64,000 nucleotides of DNA from Lolium rigidum (lineage: Eukaryota > Streptophyta > Magnoliopsida > Poales > Poaceae). The position numbers were made by a program, and so were the translations under genes. The DNA lies in the NCBI RefSeq assembly GCF_022539505.1, contig NC_061510.1, positions 264,439,687 through 264,503,686 on the forward strand, written 5' to 3'. Positions 54,892 to 64,000 of this stretch are shown piece by piece (the first letter of the stretch is position 1; each line of letters begins with the position of its first letter). A model generated the notes under the pieces. The model did not search any database. It was not told the origin of the DNA and was given only the letters and a program-made list of their open reading frames with translations.

Positions 54892-55584
54892 GCATCAAAA
54901 CTAATTTTTACAACTTAGAACAAGCATGCAAGCTCACTTAACATGTTACCTACAGCATTAAAATATTCAAGATATACTCAACCAAACAAAATTCTATTTG
55001 GATAATCGGAGGAGTCACATACCGGAGAGCAAATGTGCCAAATTTCAGACAAAAATCTGGGCTGAGCAAAGAGATCGAGAAATCTTGAGCTCTTGAGCAG
55101 AAACGGGAGTGAGAGAAAGTGAGTACGATTTTTTTCGGGAGAGAGAGTAGAATGGGAGGAAGAGATGACTTAGTGGGGCAAGGAGGGGCCCACACCACAG
55201 GGTGGCGCGCCCCCCTCCTTGGCCGCGCCGGCACATGGGGGGCAGCCCTGGGGTGCCCCACTGGTCAGCCCCAGGTGCTCCCAGGTAGCTCTTCGAAAAA
55301 TAAGACCAACGGTATAATTTTTGTAAATTTTTGAAAACTTTGAAAAATGCACATTTTTGGGTGTTAAAATTATTATTACAGGGCAGAAAAAGATTTTCAA
55401 ACCTCTTAAACAACTAAAGCATCTTGCAAAACAAGTAGTGCTACAGCAAGTAAAGCAAATGGAGGAAGAAAGAAATGTTGTTTAGTTCCTCTATGCATAT
55501 AAAATGTACTTGTTAACAAGGTTGATCAAGTCTTGCCACCAAATAAATTTTACATGACATAAGAAGAAATAAACCTCAAATCAA
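54892..55584 (-). other. E2 spacer between protease and ORF-1-like gene, with LTR-like stem-loop
   Basis: No coding domains, and pol would be expected here. 55118-55290 contains a purine-rich stretch, then a GC-rich block CACCACAGGGTGGCGCG (55193) ... CGCGCCGG (55224) like the stem-loops of the LTRs. It may be the promoter/leader of a subgenomic RNA for the ORF, or a remnant of another LTR. Confidence 0.45.
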
Positions 55585-56324
55585 TCATGTTACCTTGTAT
55601 TGAATTGATATGGATCCAATCATAATATTTTGATATCCTTGTTTAGGCTCATATATAGGACAATCAATAGCTCCCACTTTGATAGTTCTCACATTAGAAA
55701 TTGTATTAACTCCACATACTTTATCAATCCTCTTGGAAAAATAAACAGTATGCTCCTTGTCATCAACATTAACAGCCCCTGCGGTGTTAAGAAAAGGTCT
55801 CCCAAGAATAATAGACATATTATCATCTTCAGGCATTTCCAACACAACAAAATCAGTTAATATTAAGAAATTATTAGTAACTTGAACAGGAACATCCTCA
55901 CATATACCAACAGGAATAGCAGTAGATATATCAGCCATTTGCAAAGATATATCCGTTGGTATCAACTTATCTAAATAAAGTCTTTTGTAAAGAGAAAAAG
56001 GCATAACCTAACACCTGCTCCCAAATCACATAGAGCAGTTCTAACATAATTATTCTTGATGGAACAAGGAATAGTCGGTATACCTGGGTCGCCCAGCTTC
56101 TTTGGAACTTTGCCATTGAAAGAGTAATTAGCAAGCATAGTGGAAATCTCCTCATTAGGAATTTCCCTTTTGTTAGAAACAATATCTTTCATATACTTTG
56201 AATAAGGAGGCAATTTAATAGCATCACTCAAAGGGATTTGCAGGAACAAAGGTTTCATCCAATCACAAAATTTATTATAGTGTTCTTCTTCCTTTGATTT
56301 TAGTTTCTTAGCAGGAAAAGGCAT
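55585..56324 (-). pseudogene. E2 protease segment
   Basis: Two overlapping frames: 56324-55971 (HYNKFCDWMKPLFLQIPLSD, ALCDLGAG, the protease D-x-G site) and 56004-55585 (MPFSLYKRLYLDKLIPTDIS, SIILGRPFLNTAGAVNVDDK). A one-base shift after CDLGAG separates them. The frame ends IQYKVT then stop, with no RT following. Confidence 0.8.
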
Positions 56325-58218
56325 TTGCTTTTGAACCCAAGGTTCCCTTTCATTACCATGTTTCTTAGCAATAAAATGTTCTTTAGTATACTTTTTATTT
56401 TTAGCATGCTTTTCAGGTTCATCTGCAACCTCTTCTTTATCAGAAGCATCATTCTTATCATTATCTTTATCATGTTCATTACCACTTTCAGTTTCAGCAT
56501 CGAAATAGAAATACTATTAGGATCATTAACAGGCTCAGAGGATTCTACAACAGTTTTATGTTTCTTCGTCTTTTTCTTAGAAGGAGCACTAGTTTCGAGT
56601 TCGTTGAGAATCTTGTTCAACTCTTTTGGGATGCCCCTCGGGATATAGAGGATCCTGAGTAGAAACACCGCCTCTAGTTGTTACTTCATAAGCATGTTTT
56701 TCTTTAGAACTATTTTTTAACAAGTCATTTTGCACTTTAGTGAGTTGATCAATTTGAGTTTGAACCATATGAAAATGTTTAACAAGCATCTTAACATCAT
56801 TGGAGGTTCTCTCCACAATACCATGCAATTCACTAATAGCTCGAGAATTTTCCATTAAATGATTCTCTACTCTCATATTAAAATTATCTTGCTTAACAAT
56901 ATAATTATCAAACTCATCTAAGCATTGATCAGGAGGTTTTGAATAAGGAATATCTTCCCTACTAAAGCGTTGAAGAGAATGTACCTCAATCATGGATGAA
57001 GGGGGAGTTATCTTACATAAATCTTCTATGGGGGGTAAATTCTTCACATCTTCAGATTTAATACCTATCTCCTTAAGAGATTTCTTGGCTTCCCTCATAT
57101 CTTCATCATTTAATTTAATCATACCCCTCTTCTTCAATATTGGCGTCGAGGTTGGTTCAGGTGTAGTCCAATCATCATGATTCCGGCCTATTCTAGCCAA
57201 TAATTCCTCAGCGTCGTCTGGAGTTCTTTTCCTGAAAACACAACCAGCACAACTATCCAGGTATGCCCTAGACTCAATGGTTAGTCCACTATAAAAGATA
57301 TCAAGTAAATCATGCTTTTCTAGATCATGTCCAGGCCGAGCTCTGATAAGAGAGCAAAACCTTGCCCAAGCTTCAGGCAATTTCTCTCCATCTTCCTGGT
57401 CAAAACTATAAATTTTCTGCAAAGCAATATGTTGAGCACTAGCAGGAAAGTATTTCCGAAAGAAAACATCAAGCAAACCGCTTGGACTATCAATAGAATT
57501 AGGAGGCAAACTATTATACCAAGTTTTAGCATCATCCTTTAATCAGAAAGGAAAAAATTTAGCAACAAAATAAGTACGCTTCTTGATATCATCAGAAAAC
57601 AAGCTACTCAAAGTAGAAAGCTCATTCATGTGTTCTACAGCACTTTCTTTTTCAGTACCACAAAAAGGTGTTTTCTCAACAATAGATATATGAGATAAAT
57701 CAAGAGAAAAAATCATAATCCTTATCCTTAATGTTTATAGGAGATGTGGCAAATTTAGGATCAGGAGACAGTTTATATCTAACAGTATGTTGTGCAGGAA
57801 GCTTTTTAATATTACTTGTACCAGTAGTAGCATTGCATTTATCAATGAAATCATCATCAAGTTCCACATAATCTTCATCAAGATCATCACTAGAGTATTC
57901 AAAAGACTCAGGTGAATCAACAGGTGTAGCAGCATCTTCATTAGAAATTTCAGTATTTTCAATTTGTCTAGACCTAGAAATTGTAGCATCTAGAAAAGAT
58001 CCTAATGAACCATCATTATCAAGCACAGCAGAAGCATCATCAAAATTATAAGAGGAATTTTCAGATTCAGCAGAAGTACCAACATTTGAAGCTTGTGGTG
58101 GTGAAACAAGTTTACCTATCACAGAGGGTGAATCAAGAGCACCAGAGGTACTCAGAGTTGTACCTTTTCTTGTAGTGGATGGTAATATGGCGACTTTAGT
58201 ATCGCGAGGTTTACCCAT
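56325..58218 (-). pseudogene. gag: E2 gag
   Basis: Starts at the ATG at 58218 (MGKPRDTKVAILPSTTRKGT), runs through an acidic serine-rich N-terminal part (DDLDEDYVELDDDFIDKCN), shifts frame at a T-run near 57710, meets a TGA near 57541 inside FPF*LKDDAKTWYNSLPPNS, and continues 57509-56589 with the gag domain (LLDVFFRKYFPASAQHIALQ, LPEAWARFCSLIRARPGHDL) and a linker (DPLYPEGHPKRVEQ). The final part 56668-56325 is lysine/asparagine-rich in a shifted frame. Confidence 0.85.
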
Positions 58219-58304
58219 GATGGAGAATTTGCAGCGAACAATATCAATCCAAGTGAACTTGCAAATAAAGCTATGCTCCCGGCAACGGCGCCAGAAAATA
58301 GTCT

Positions 58305-59681
58305 TGATGACCCACAAGTATAGGGGATCGCAACAGTCTTTGAGGGAAGTAAAACCCAATTTATTGATTTGACACAAGGGGAGCAAAAGAATATTTGTAA
58401 GCCTTAACAGCGGAGTTGTCAATTCAGCTGCACACTGGAAACGAGACTTGCTCGCAAGAGTTTATCGATAGCAACAGTTTTATAGCAGTAGCAGTAGTGA
58501 AATATCAGCAGCAGTGTAACAAAGAAAGCAGTAGTGATTATAGTAAACAGTAGGATTAAAATACTGTAGGCACAGGGATGGATGAACGGGCGCTGCATGG
58601 ATGGGAGAACTCATGTAACAATCAAGGTAGGGCATTTGCAGATAATAATAAAATGGTATCCAAGTACTAAACAACCATAGGCATGTGTTCCATATATAGT
58701 CGTACGTGCTCGCAATGAGAAACTTGCACAACATCTTTTGTCCTACCAGCCGGTGGCAGCCGGGCCTCTAGGGAATCTATCGGTAATTAAGGTACTCCTT
58801 TTAATAGAGCACCGAAGCAAAGCATTAACATTCGGTGAACACATGTGATCCTCATATCACCGCCTTCCCCTCCGGTTGTCCCAATTTCTGTCACTTTGGG
58901 GCCTCGGGTTCCGGACAGCAATATGTGTATACAACTTGCAGGTAAGATCATAAAACAATAACATGTTCAGATCTGAGATCATGGCACTCGGGCCCTAGTG
59001 TCAAGCATTAAGCATAACAAGTTGCAACAATATCATAAAAGTACCAATTGCGGATACTAGGCACTATGCCCTAACAATCTTATGCTATTACATGACCAAT
59101 CTCATTCCAATCCCTACCATCCCCTTCAGCCTACAGCGGGGTAATTACTCACACATGGATGGGGGAAACATGGCTGGTCGATGGAGAAGCGTCGGTGGTG
59201 ATGATGGCGATGATCTCCTCCAATTCCCCGTCCCGGCGGAGTGCCGGAACGGAGTTTCTGGTCCCGAGACGGAGTTTCGCGATGGCGGCGGAGTTCTGGA
59301 TGTCTTCTGGCGATTTCGTCTAACCCCCGTGCATTTTTAGGTCAAAGCCCTTAAGTAGTCCAGAGGGGGGCGTCGGAGGCTGGCCGAGGCGGCCTCACCA
59401 TAAGGCGGCGCGCCCCCCTCCTAGGCCGCGCCGGCTTATGGTGTGGAGGCCGTGGGCCTCCCCCTGGCCTGCCCTTCTGGCTCCGTGAGTCTTCTGGGAA
59501 AATAGGCCCTTCGCAATTAATCCCGGGGATTTTCCTGAAAGTTGAGTTTCTGCACAAAAACAAGACACCAGGGCAATTCTGCTGAAAACAGCGTTAGTCC
59601 GTGTTAGTTGTATCCAAAATACACAAATTAGAGGCAAAACAATAGCAAAAGTGGGAAAGTAGATACGTTTTGGACGTATCA
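58305..59681 (-). repeat. E2 5' LTR
   Basis: 1,377 bp from TGATGACCCACAAGTATAGG to TTTTGGACGTATCA. The primer site lies 12 bases to the left. Stem-loop at 59396-59443. The right flank (TCGAC) is Tekay LTR sequence; the left counterpart of the target duplication is lost. Confidence 0.92.
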
Positions 59682-61413
59682 TCGACGGCGAGTGGAGCTC
59701 ACTGGCGCGGCGCAGGTGGGGGGTCGGAGGCTCACCGGCGGCGCGGCGATCGTCGGAGAGGTCCTGCGGCGTTGTGGACGACGGCGAGGCTCCTGGAACA
59801 AACGGTAGCTCCGGGGGTGGCTTCTGGCGTCTCCTCCTTCTGCGGCGGCGTCACGGGCAGCGATGGAGCAATTGGAGGGTGGCGGTGGCTAATGTCGATG
59901 GGCGAGTGGCTGAGGAGGGTCAGTGAGGAGAGGGGAAGGTGCTGGTGTGGTGAGTTGAGCGAGGGGAGCTTTCTATTTATAGCGGCGGAGGGGAGCAGGG
60001 TGCTGCGGCAAGGTCGAGCATGGCGTCGTGGTTACAGCGAGCTAGCGAGCTAGGCGAGGGCGCGGCGCTGTTCAGCGTGTCCAGGCGGTCCTCCTGGCGG
60101 CAACGACGCGGCTGGTCGGGTGCGTGCAAAGTGTTGCGCGGCCGTGGCGGAAGACTTTTCCTTCTCCGGCGACGGCGGGCGCGGGTCGGCGACAAGGAGG
60201 TGTCTACGATGTTCCTGGTACCGTGGCGAGGTCCAGTGCGGATGAGAGGGTCCAGGGGAGGTCTGGAGCGTCGAGGCGACGCGTGCCCGTGGCGTGCTCC
60301 GGCGTGCACGCGTCGACGTGGCCATGCCGATCCTGGCGTGACTGGGTTTCGTGGGCGCGTGCTTGTCTGGGCCGTGTCGTGCTCCTTTCGACCAACGGCG
60401 AGTACCAGCGGATTCAGGGGATCAAGGAGGTGCGGCAGGACATGGTGGGCAGGGTTGGAGGTGTGAGGAGTGAGAAGGGCAAGGTGGTGTGCATGGCATG
60501 GCCGGCATGGCATGGCATTGCCATGTCTAGCCATTGCTAGGTGTGCAAGCTAGTGGCATTGGTGTTGGAGGGGACCAGGGGACAAGGCTTGAGCAAGTGG
60601 TGTTCAAAGTTTGGCCAAACACTATTTCAAATAGTGAATTTGGATTTGGTTTGATTTTGCTCACCATGTGTTTGTAAAAATGGCGCATGAAATGAAGTTT
60701 GAAAATTTTGAATGATCTTTGGTGGACTTGATTCAAATGATCAAAGACACACAATGGTGGTGGTGGTGTGCAAAATTAAAATGATTTGTGAAATTTCAAA
60801 TTTGACACTAACTAGAATCTGTTAAAAAGTTCCAACTTTGCTCGAGCATAACTTTTGATCTAGCAAGAATTTGCAGGAGTGTGCTTTACTAAAATTGTTC
60901 ACCTTGATGTGTTCTTGGATGAGGTGCAAAGATTTGGATTTGTTTGGTTTGAAAATCTCTTAATACAGAGGCTCAAAGTGGGCATCAGGCTAAAAATGGC
61001 AGTTTTGACCATTAGTGCATGTGAGCACAATTTGATTTCAAATTTGATTTGATTTGAGTTTCTTTGATTCCAAAAGTGTTTATAAGTGTTTAGTAACATT
61101 CTCCAACCAGTGGTGCAAGACAAAATGGTCTAGGTTGAAGATTTCCAAAAATGGCATACACCATATGTGAGGGTTTTGTGATTTTTCCATTTTATTTCTT
61201 TGCTTCCTTTTTGATTTTCTTTGTGATCTTCAAAGGATCAAGTTAGGGTTTTAGGTTGTAGCACCAGCACACAAACACTCATCATGGCAATCACACAAGA
61301 ATTGAGTATGAGCACTATGCATAGCACATGTGTTAATAAAAGTTTTTGTTGGTTCTAAATTTTGGGTAATTGAAATTCTTCTTCTTCATTGATTTGAAAT
61401 TTGGGATGTTACA
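59682..61413 (-). repeat. Tekay-type LTR (3' LTR), left part missing
   Basis: Right end GAAATTTGGGATGTTACA followed by AACCCTTCCCCCTTA, on the minus strand the purine tract TAAGGGGGAAGG before TGTAACATCCC. It aligns with 11990-14170 of the solo LTR (shared TTCACCTTGATGTG, GAGGTGCAAAGATTTGG, TTTGATTTGAGTTTCTTTGA). The left end is cut by E2. GC-rich frames at 59670-60540 are leader-like and not genes. Confidence 0.88.
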
Positions 61414-61460
61414 AACCCTTCCCCCTTACAAAAGATCTCGTCCCGAGATCATAAAGAAAA

Positions 61461-62297
61461 TTAGGTACTAAATAGATCTGGGTATTCCTTCTTCATATAG
61501 TCTTCTCGCTCCCAAGTGGCTTCGTCTTCGGTACGGTTGCTCCATTGAATCTTCAGGAACTTGATACTCCTGGTGCGAGTGGTTCTGAAAGCTTCTTCCA
61601 GGATGCGAATAGGCACTTTGCGGTACGTCAAGTCCTTGTTGATATCCACCGATCTGTGATCAATATTCTTGAAAACCTCGGTCTTCTCGGGCACTTCTAA
61701 GCACTTCCGGAGTAATGAGATGTGAAACACGTCGTGCACAGCTGACATTTCTTCCGGTAGTTCCAGTTGATAAGATACTTCTCATCGGCGACTCAGAACT
61801 TTGAAGGGTCCGACATATCGGGGTGCAAGCTTTCCTTTGAGCTGGAATCTCTGCATTCCTTTAAGGGGGGATACTTTAAGATAGGCAAAATCTCCGATCT
61901 CGAAGGTCATCTCTCGGCGTCTCTTGTCGGCCTAACTCTTCTGCCTTGATTGCGCCGTCTTGAGCTATTCGCGGATCTTGTGCAACTTTTCTTCAGCTTC
62001 TCGGAGAACATCTGGTCCAAAGACTTAGCTCTCTCCGACTTCCGACCAATTCAGAGGGGTACGGCACTTCTTTCCGTACAGGGCTTCAAAGGGGGCCATT
62101 TGTAAACTGGCTTGGTAACTGTTGTTGTACGAAAATTCCGCGTAAGGCAGGCAGTCTTACCACTTAGATCCATATTCCAGTACACAGGCTCTCAACATGT
62201 CCTCAAGTAACTGGTTGACTCTTTCAGTCTATCCGTCGGTCTGCGGGTGATATGCGGTGCTGAAATTTAGCCGGGTTCCGAGTCCTTCATGTACTTT
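61461..62297 (-). pseudogene. pol: Tekay integrase C-terminal part and chromodomain-like end, decayed
   Basis: After the stop at 62298 the sequence still reads, in several frames, FSTAYHPQTDG then stop, TERVNQLLEDMLRACVLEY and [14 protein letters not shown] (62270-62030), so the integrase E block region is damaged by stops. The frame 61748-61461 reads DVFHISLLRKCLEV, LTYRKVPIRILEEAFRT and EDEATWEREDYMKKEYPDLF, the chromodomain-like tail found in Tekay chromoviruses. Position 61461 is its stop. Confidence 0.85.
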
Positions 62298-63902
62298 CTA
62301 CCAGAATCTTGAGGTGAATTGGGATCCTCTATCTGACACAATTGACTTCGGGGTTCCGTGCAGGGCGACTATTCTAGAGATGTATAACTCAGCTAGCTTT
62401 GGGCCTTGGTATGTGGTCTTGACGGGGATGAAATGGGCTACCTTAGTTAATCTATCCACCACTACCCAAATAGAATCATTTCCTTTGCTTGATTTGGGCA
62501 AACCAGTGATAAAGTCCATTCCTACTGAGTCCCACTTCCATTCTGGAATCTGCAGTGGCTGCAGCAATCCTGCGGGTCGCTGATGTTCCGCCTTGACTCT
62601 CTGACAGATATCACACTTGGCGATGTAGCTTCCAATTTCTCTCTTCATTCCATGCCACCAGAATTGTTCCTTCAAATCTTGATACATCTTGGTTCCTCCG
62701 GGATGAATGGAGTAAAGGGTGTCATCGGCTTCTTTCAGGATGACTTGCTTCAACTCAGAATCTGCTGGCACGCACAGGCGTCCGTTATATCGAAGAACTC
62801 CTTCTTCATCTTCGGTGAATCCCGGTGCTTTCCCTGCAGCTATTTGGCTCTTAATTCCGTCGATACTAGCATTTCCCTTCTGGGCTTCTTTGATCTGGCT
62901 AATCAAGGTGGGCTGAAGCTCTATGCTGGCTAGGAATCCTTCACTAACTAGCTCCAGTCTAAACTGCTCAAATTCATGATACAGGCTAGGTTGCTCTATT
63001 GCGATCATGGAGTTCAACTGACACGGCAGTCTACTCAGGGCATCCGCTACCACATTGGCCTTGCCGGGGTGGTAGTGAATTTCCATATCATAATCCTTGA
63101 TTAATTCTATCCATCTCCTCTGCCTCATATTCAGCTCCTTCTGTGTGAAAATGTACTTCAGGCTCTTGTGATCCGAATAGATCTCGCATCGATTACCCAT
63201 GAGGTAATGACGCCAAACTTTCAAGGCTAAGACTACGGCTGCAAGCTCTAAGTCATGGGTTGGGTAATTCTGCTCATGTTGTTTCAGTTGTCTTGACAGA
63301 TATGATATCACTTTGCCTTCTTGCATCATCACACATCCAAGACCAATCTTGGAGGCGTCGCAGTACACGTCGAAGGGCTTGGTGATGTCCGGCATGATCA
63401 ATATTGGGGCTAAGGTCAATCTACTCTTGAGCTGCTGGAAACTTTCTTCACATTTATCAGTCCATTCAAACTTCATGTCTTTCTTCAACAGTTGGGTCAT
63501 TGGTCTAGCTATGCATGAAAAACCTTCCACAAATCTGCGGTAATATCCGGCTAATCCAAGAAATGCGCGGACCTCGGTCTGAGTGGTTGGGGCTTGCCAT
63601 TCTGTAACGGTCTTGATCCTTGCGGGATCTACGGCAATTCCTCCCGCAGACAAGATATGTCCCAGGAATCCTACTTCCTTCAACCAAAACTCACACTTGC
63701 TGAACTTGGCATACAACTTGTGCTGTCTAAGGGTCTCTAGGATAATCTCCAAATGTTGCTCATGTTCTTCTTCGGATTTGGAGTAGATAAGGATGTCGTC
63801 GATGAAAACAACGACAAACTTATCCAAAAAGTTCATGAACATCTTATTCATGAGGTTCATGAAATAAGCGGGGGCATTGGTTAATCCAAACGACATGACG
63901 TT
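62298..63902 (-). pseudogene. pol: Tekay RT, RNase H and integrase core (truncated)
   Basis: Reads from [19 protein letters not shown] at 63895; upstream RT codons are displaced by the LTR at 63903, so the apparent ATG at 63980 is not genuine. It contains the catalytic [53 protein letters not shown], RNase H ([50 protein letters not shown]), [12 protein letters not shown], the HHCC domain ([20 protein letters not shown] ... [20 protein letters not shown]) and two integrase aspartates ([28 protein letters not shown]). It stops at 62298 before the catalytic E. Confidence 0.92.
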
Positions 63903-64000
63903 TGATACGTCTCCAACGTATCGATAATTTCTTGTGTTCCATGCCACATTATTGATGTTATCTACATGTTTTATGCACACTTTATGTCATATTCGTGCAT
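63903..64000 (+). repeat. start of an Athila-like LTR, cut by the window end
   Basis: TGATACGTCTCCAACGTATC at 63903 is the common start of Athila-like LTRs in pooid grasses. It breaks the Tekay RT frame, so it is a later insertion. Orientation of this LTR is plus; the rest is outside the window. Confidence 0.85.

Larger units (their letters stand above)
50310..59681 (-). mobile_element. Athila-like Gypsy element E2 with ATHILA ORF-1-like gene, no RT/integrase
   Basis: 5' LTR at 58305-59681, primer site CTCCCGGCAACGGCGCCA (58276-58293), decayed gag and protease, an intact ORF-1-like gene, a long non-coding 3' region, purine tract at 51324 and a 3' LTR truncated on its outer side at 50310. Pol (RT, RNase H, integrase) is absent between 55585 and 54891. 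Inserted into a Tekay-type LTR (59682). The two LTRs are closely similar, apart from a small insertion near 50580 in the 3' copy. Confidence 0.85.
61414..63902 (-). mobile_element. Tekay/Del-type Gypsy element, interior 3' half
   Basis: Minus-strand pol with RT, RNase H, integrase and a chromodomain-like C-terminal end, bordered on the left by its 3' LTR. The right side is cut at 63902 by an Athila-like LTR inside the RT gene. Its LTR family equals the 9430-14170 solo LTR, giving two copies of one family in 64 kb. Confidence 0.9.

Overview
This is a plant nuclear genome window, almost certainly from a pooid grass (Triticeae, oat or ryegrass type). The evidence is the dense nesting of LTR retrotransposons, including Athila-like Gypsy elements whose LTRs end in TGATACGTC...GACGTATCA, short-LTR Copia elements with TGGTATCAGA primer sites, Tat-type Gypsy elements with extra antisense ORFs, a Tekay/Del-type family with very long LTRs, CACTA, Stowaway and hAT DNA elements, and Helitrons. 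A run of exactly 100 N (44739-44838) marks a scaffold gap of unknown size. No bacterial-type genes, operons or CRISPR arrays are present. I saw no tRNA or rRNA gene, but I did not scan for them systematically.

Layout. 1-2989: 5' half of a minus-strand Tat-type Gypsy element (decayed gag and 5' LTR). 2990-6426: gene-poor DNA with a Stowaway-like MITE split by a 1.76-kb non-autonomous Helitron. 6427-16414: a Copia element with 144-bp LTRs and a CTTGT target duplication; a truncated LINE sits in its 5' LTR and a 4.7-kb solo LTR of a Tekay-type Gypsy family sits in its pol gene. 16415-19551: residual host DNA with the only convincing cellular gene of the window, a 555-codon ORF on the plus strand resembling grass DUF6598 proteins. 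19552-29105: a Helitron 3' terminus (minus strand), unassigned DNA, and a young Copia element (22970-28085) with ACAAT target duplication and near-identical LTRs.

29106-33663: a plus-strand chromovirus-like Gypsy with few disabling mutations, cut by a minus-strand Tat-type element (from about 33664). That element carries a hAT MITE in its LTR and a 4.45-kb CACTA transposon in its antisense ORF. 41173-44738: a partial Athila-like LTR, cut by a second minus-strand Tat element with its own antisense acidic ORF. After the gap, 44839-59681 is a pile of Athila-like elements: nested LTRs, an element reduced to gag/protease (E1), a perfect solo LTR with AGCAT duplication inside it, and a second element (E2) with decayed gag/protease but an intact 405-codon ATHILA ORF-1-like reading frame. 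E1 and E2 are joined by a chimeric LTR. 59682-63902: a minus-strand Tekay-type Gypsy (long LTR, chromodomain remnant, integrase, RNase H, RT) whose LTR matches the solo LTR at 9430-14170. 63903-64000: the start of another Athila-like LTR.

The genes do not form a pathway. They are remnants of successive insertions whose order can be read from interrupted reading frames and target-site duplications. The most unusual structural signals are a stem-loop shared by several Athila-like LTRs, antisense ORFs with their own TATA boxes in two Tat elements, an array of AGCCGAT/ATCGGCT palindromes, a 600-bp foldback inside the CACTA element, and the chimeric LTR junction. I found no clearly new biological system; all coordinates were read by eye and should be taken as approximate by a few bases.
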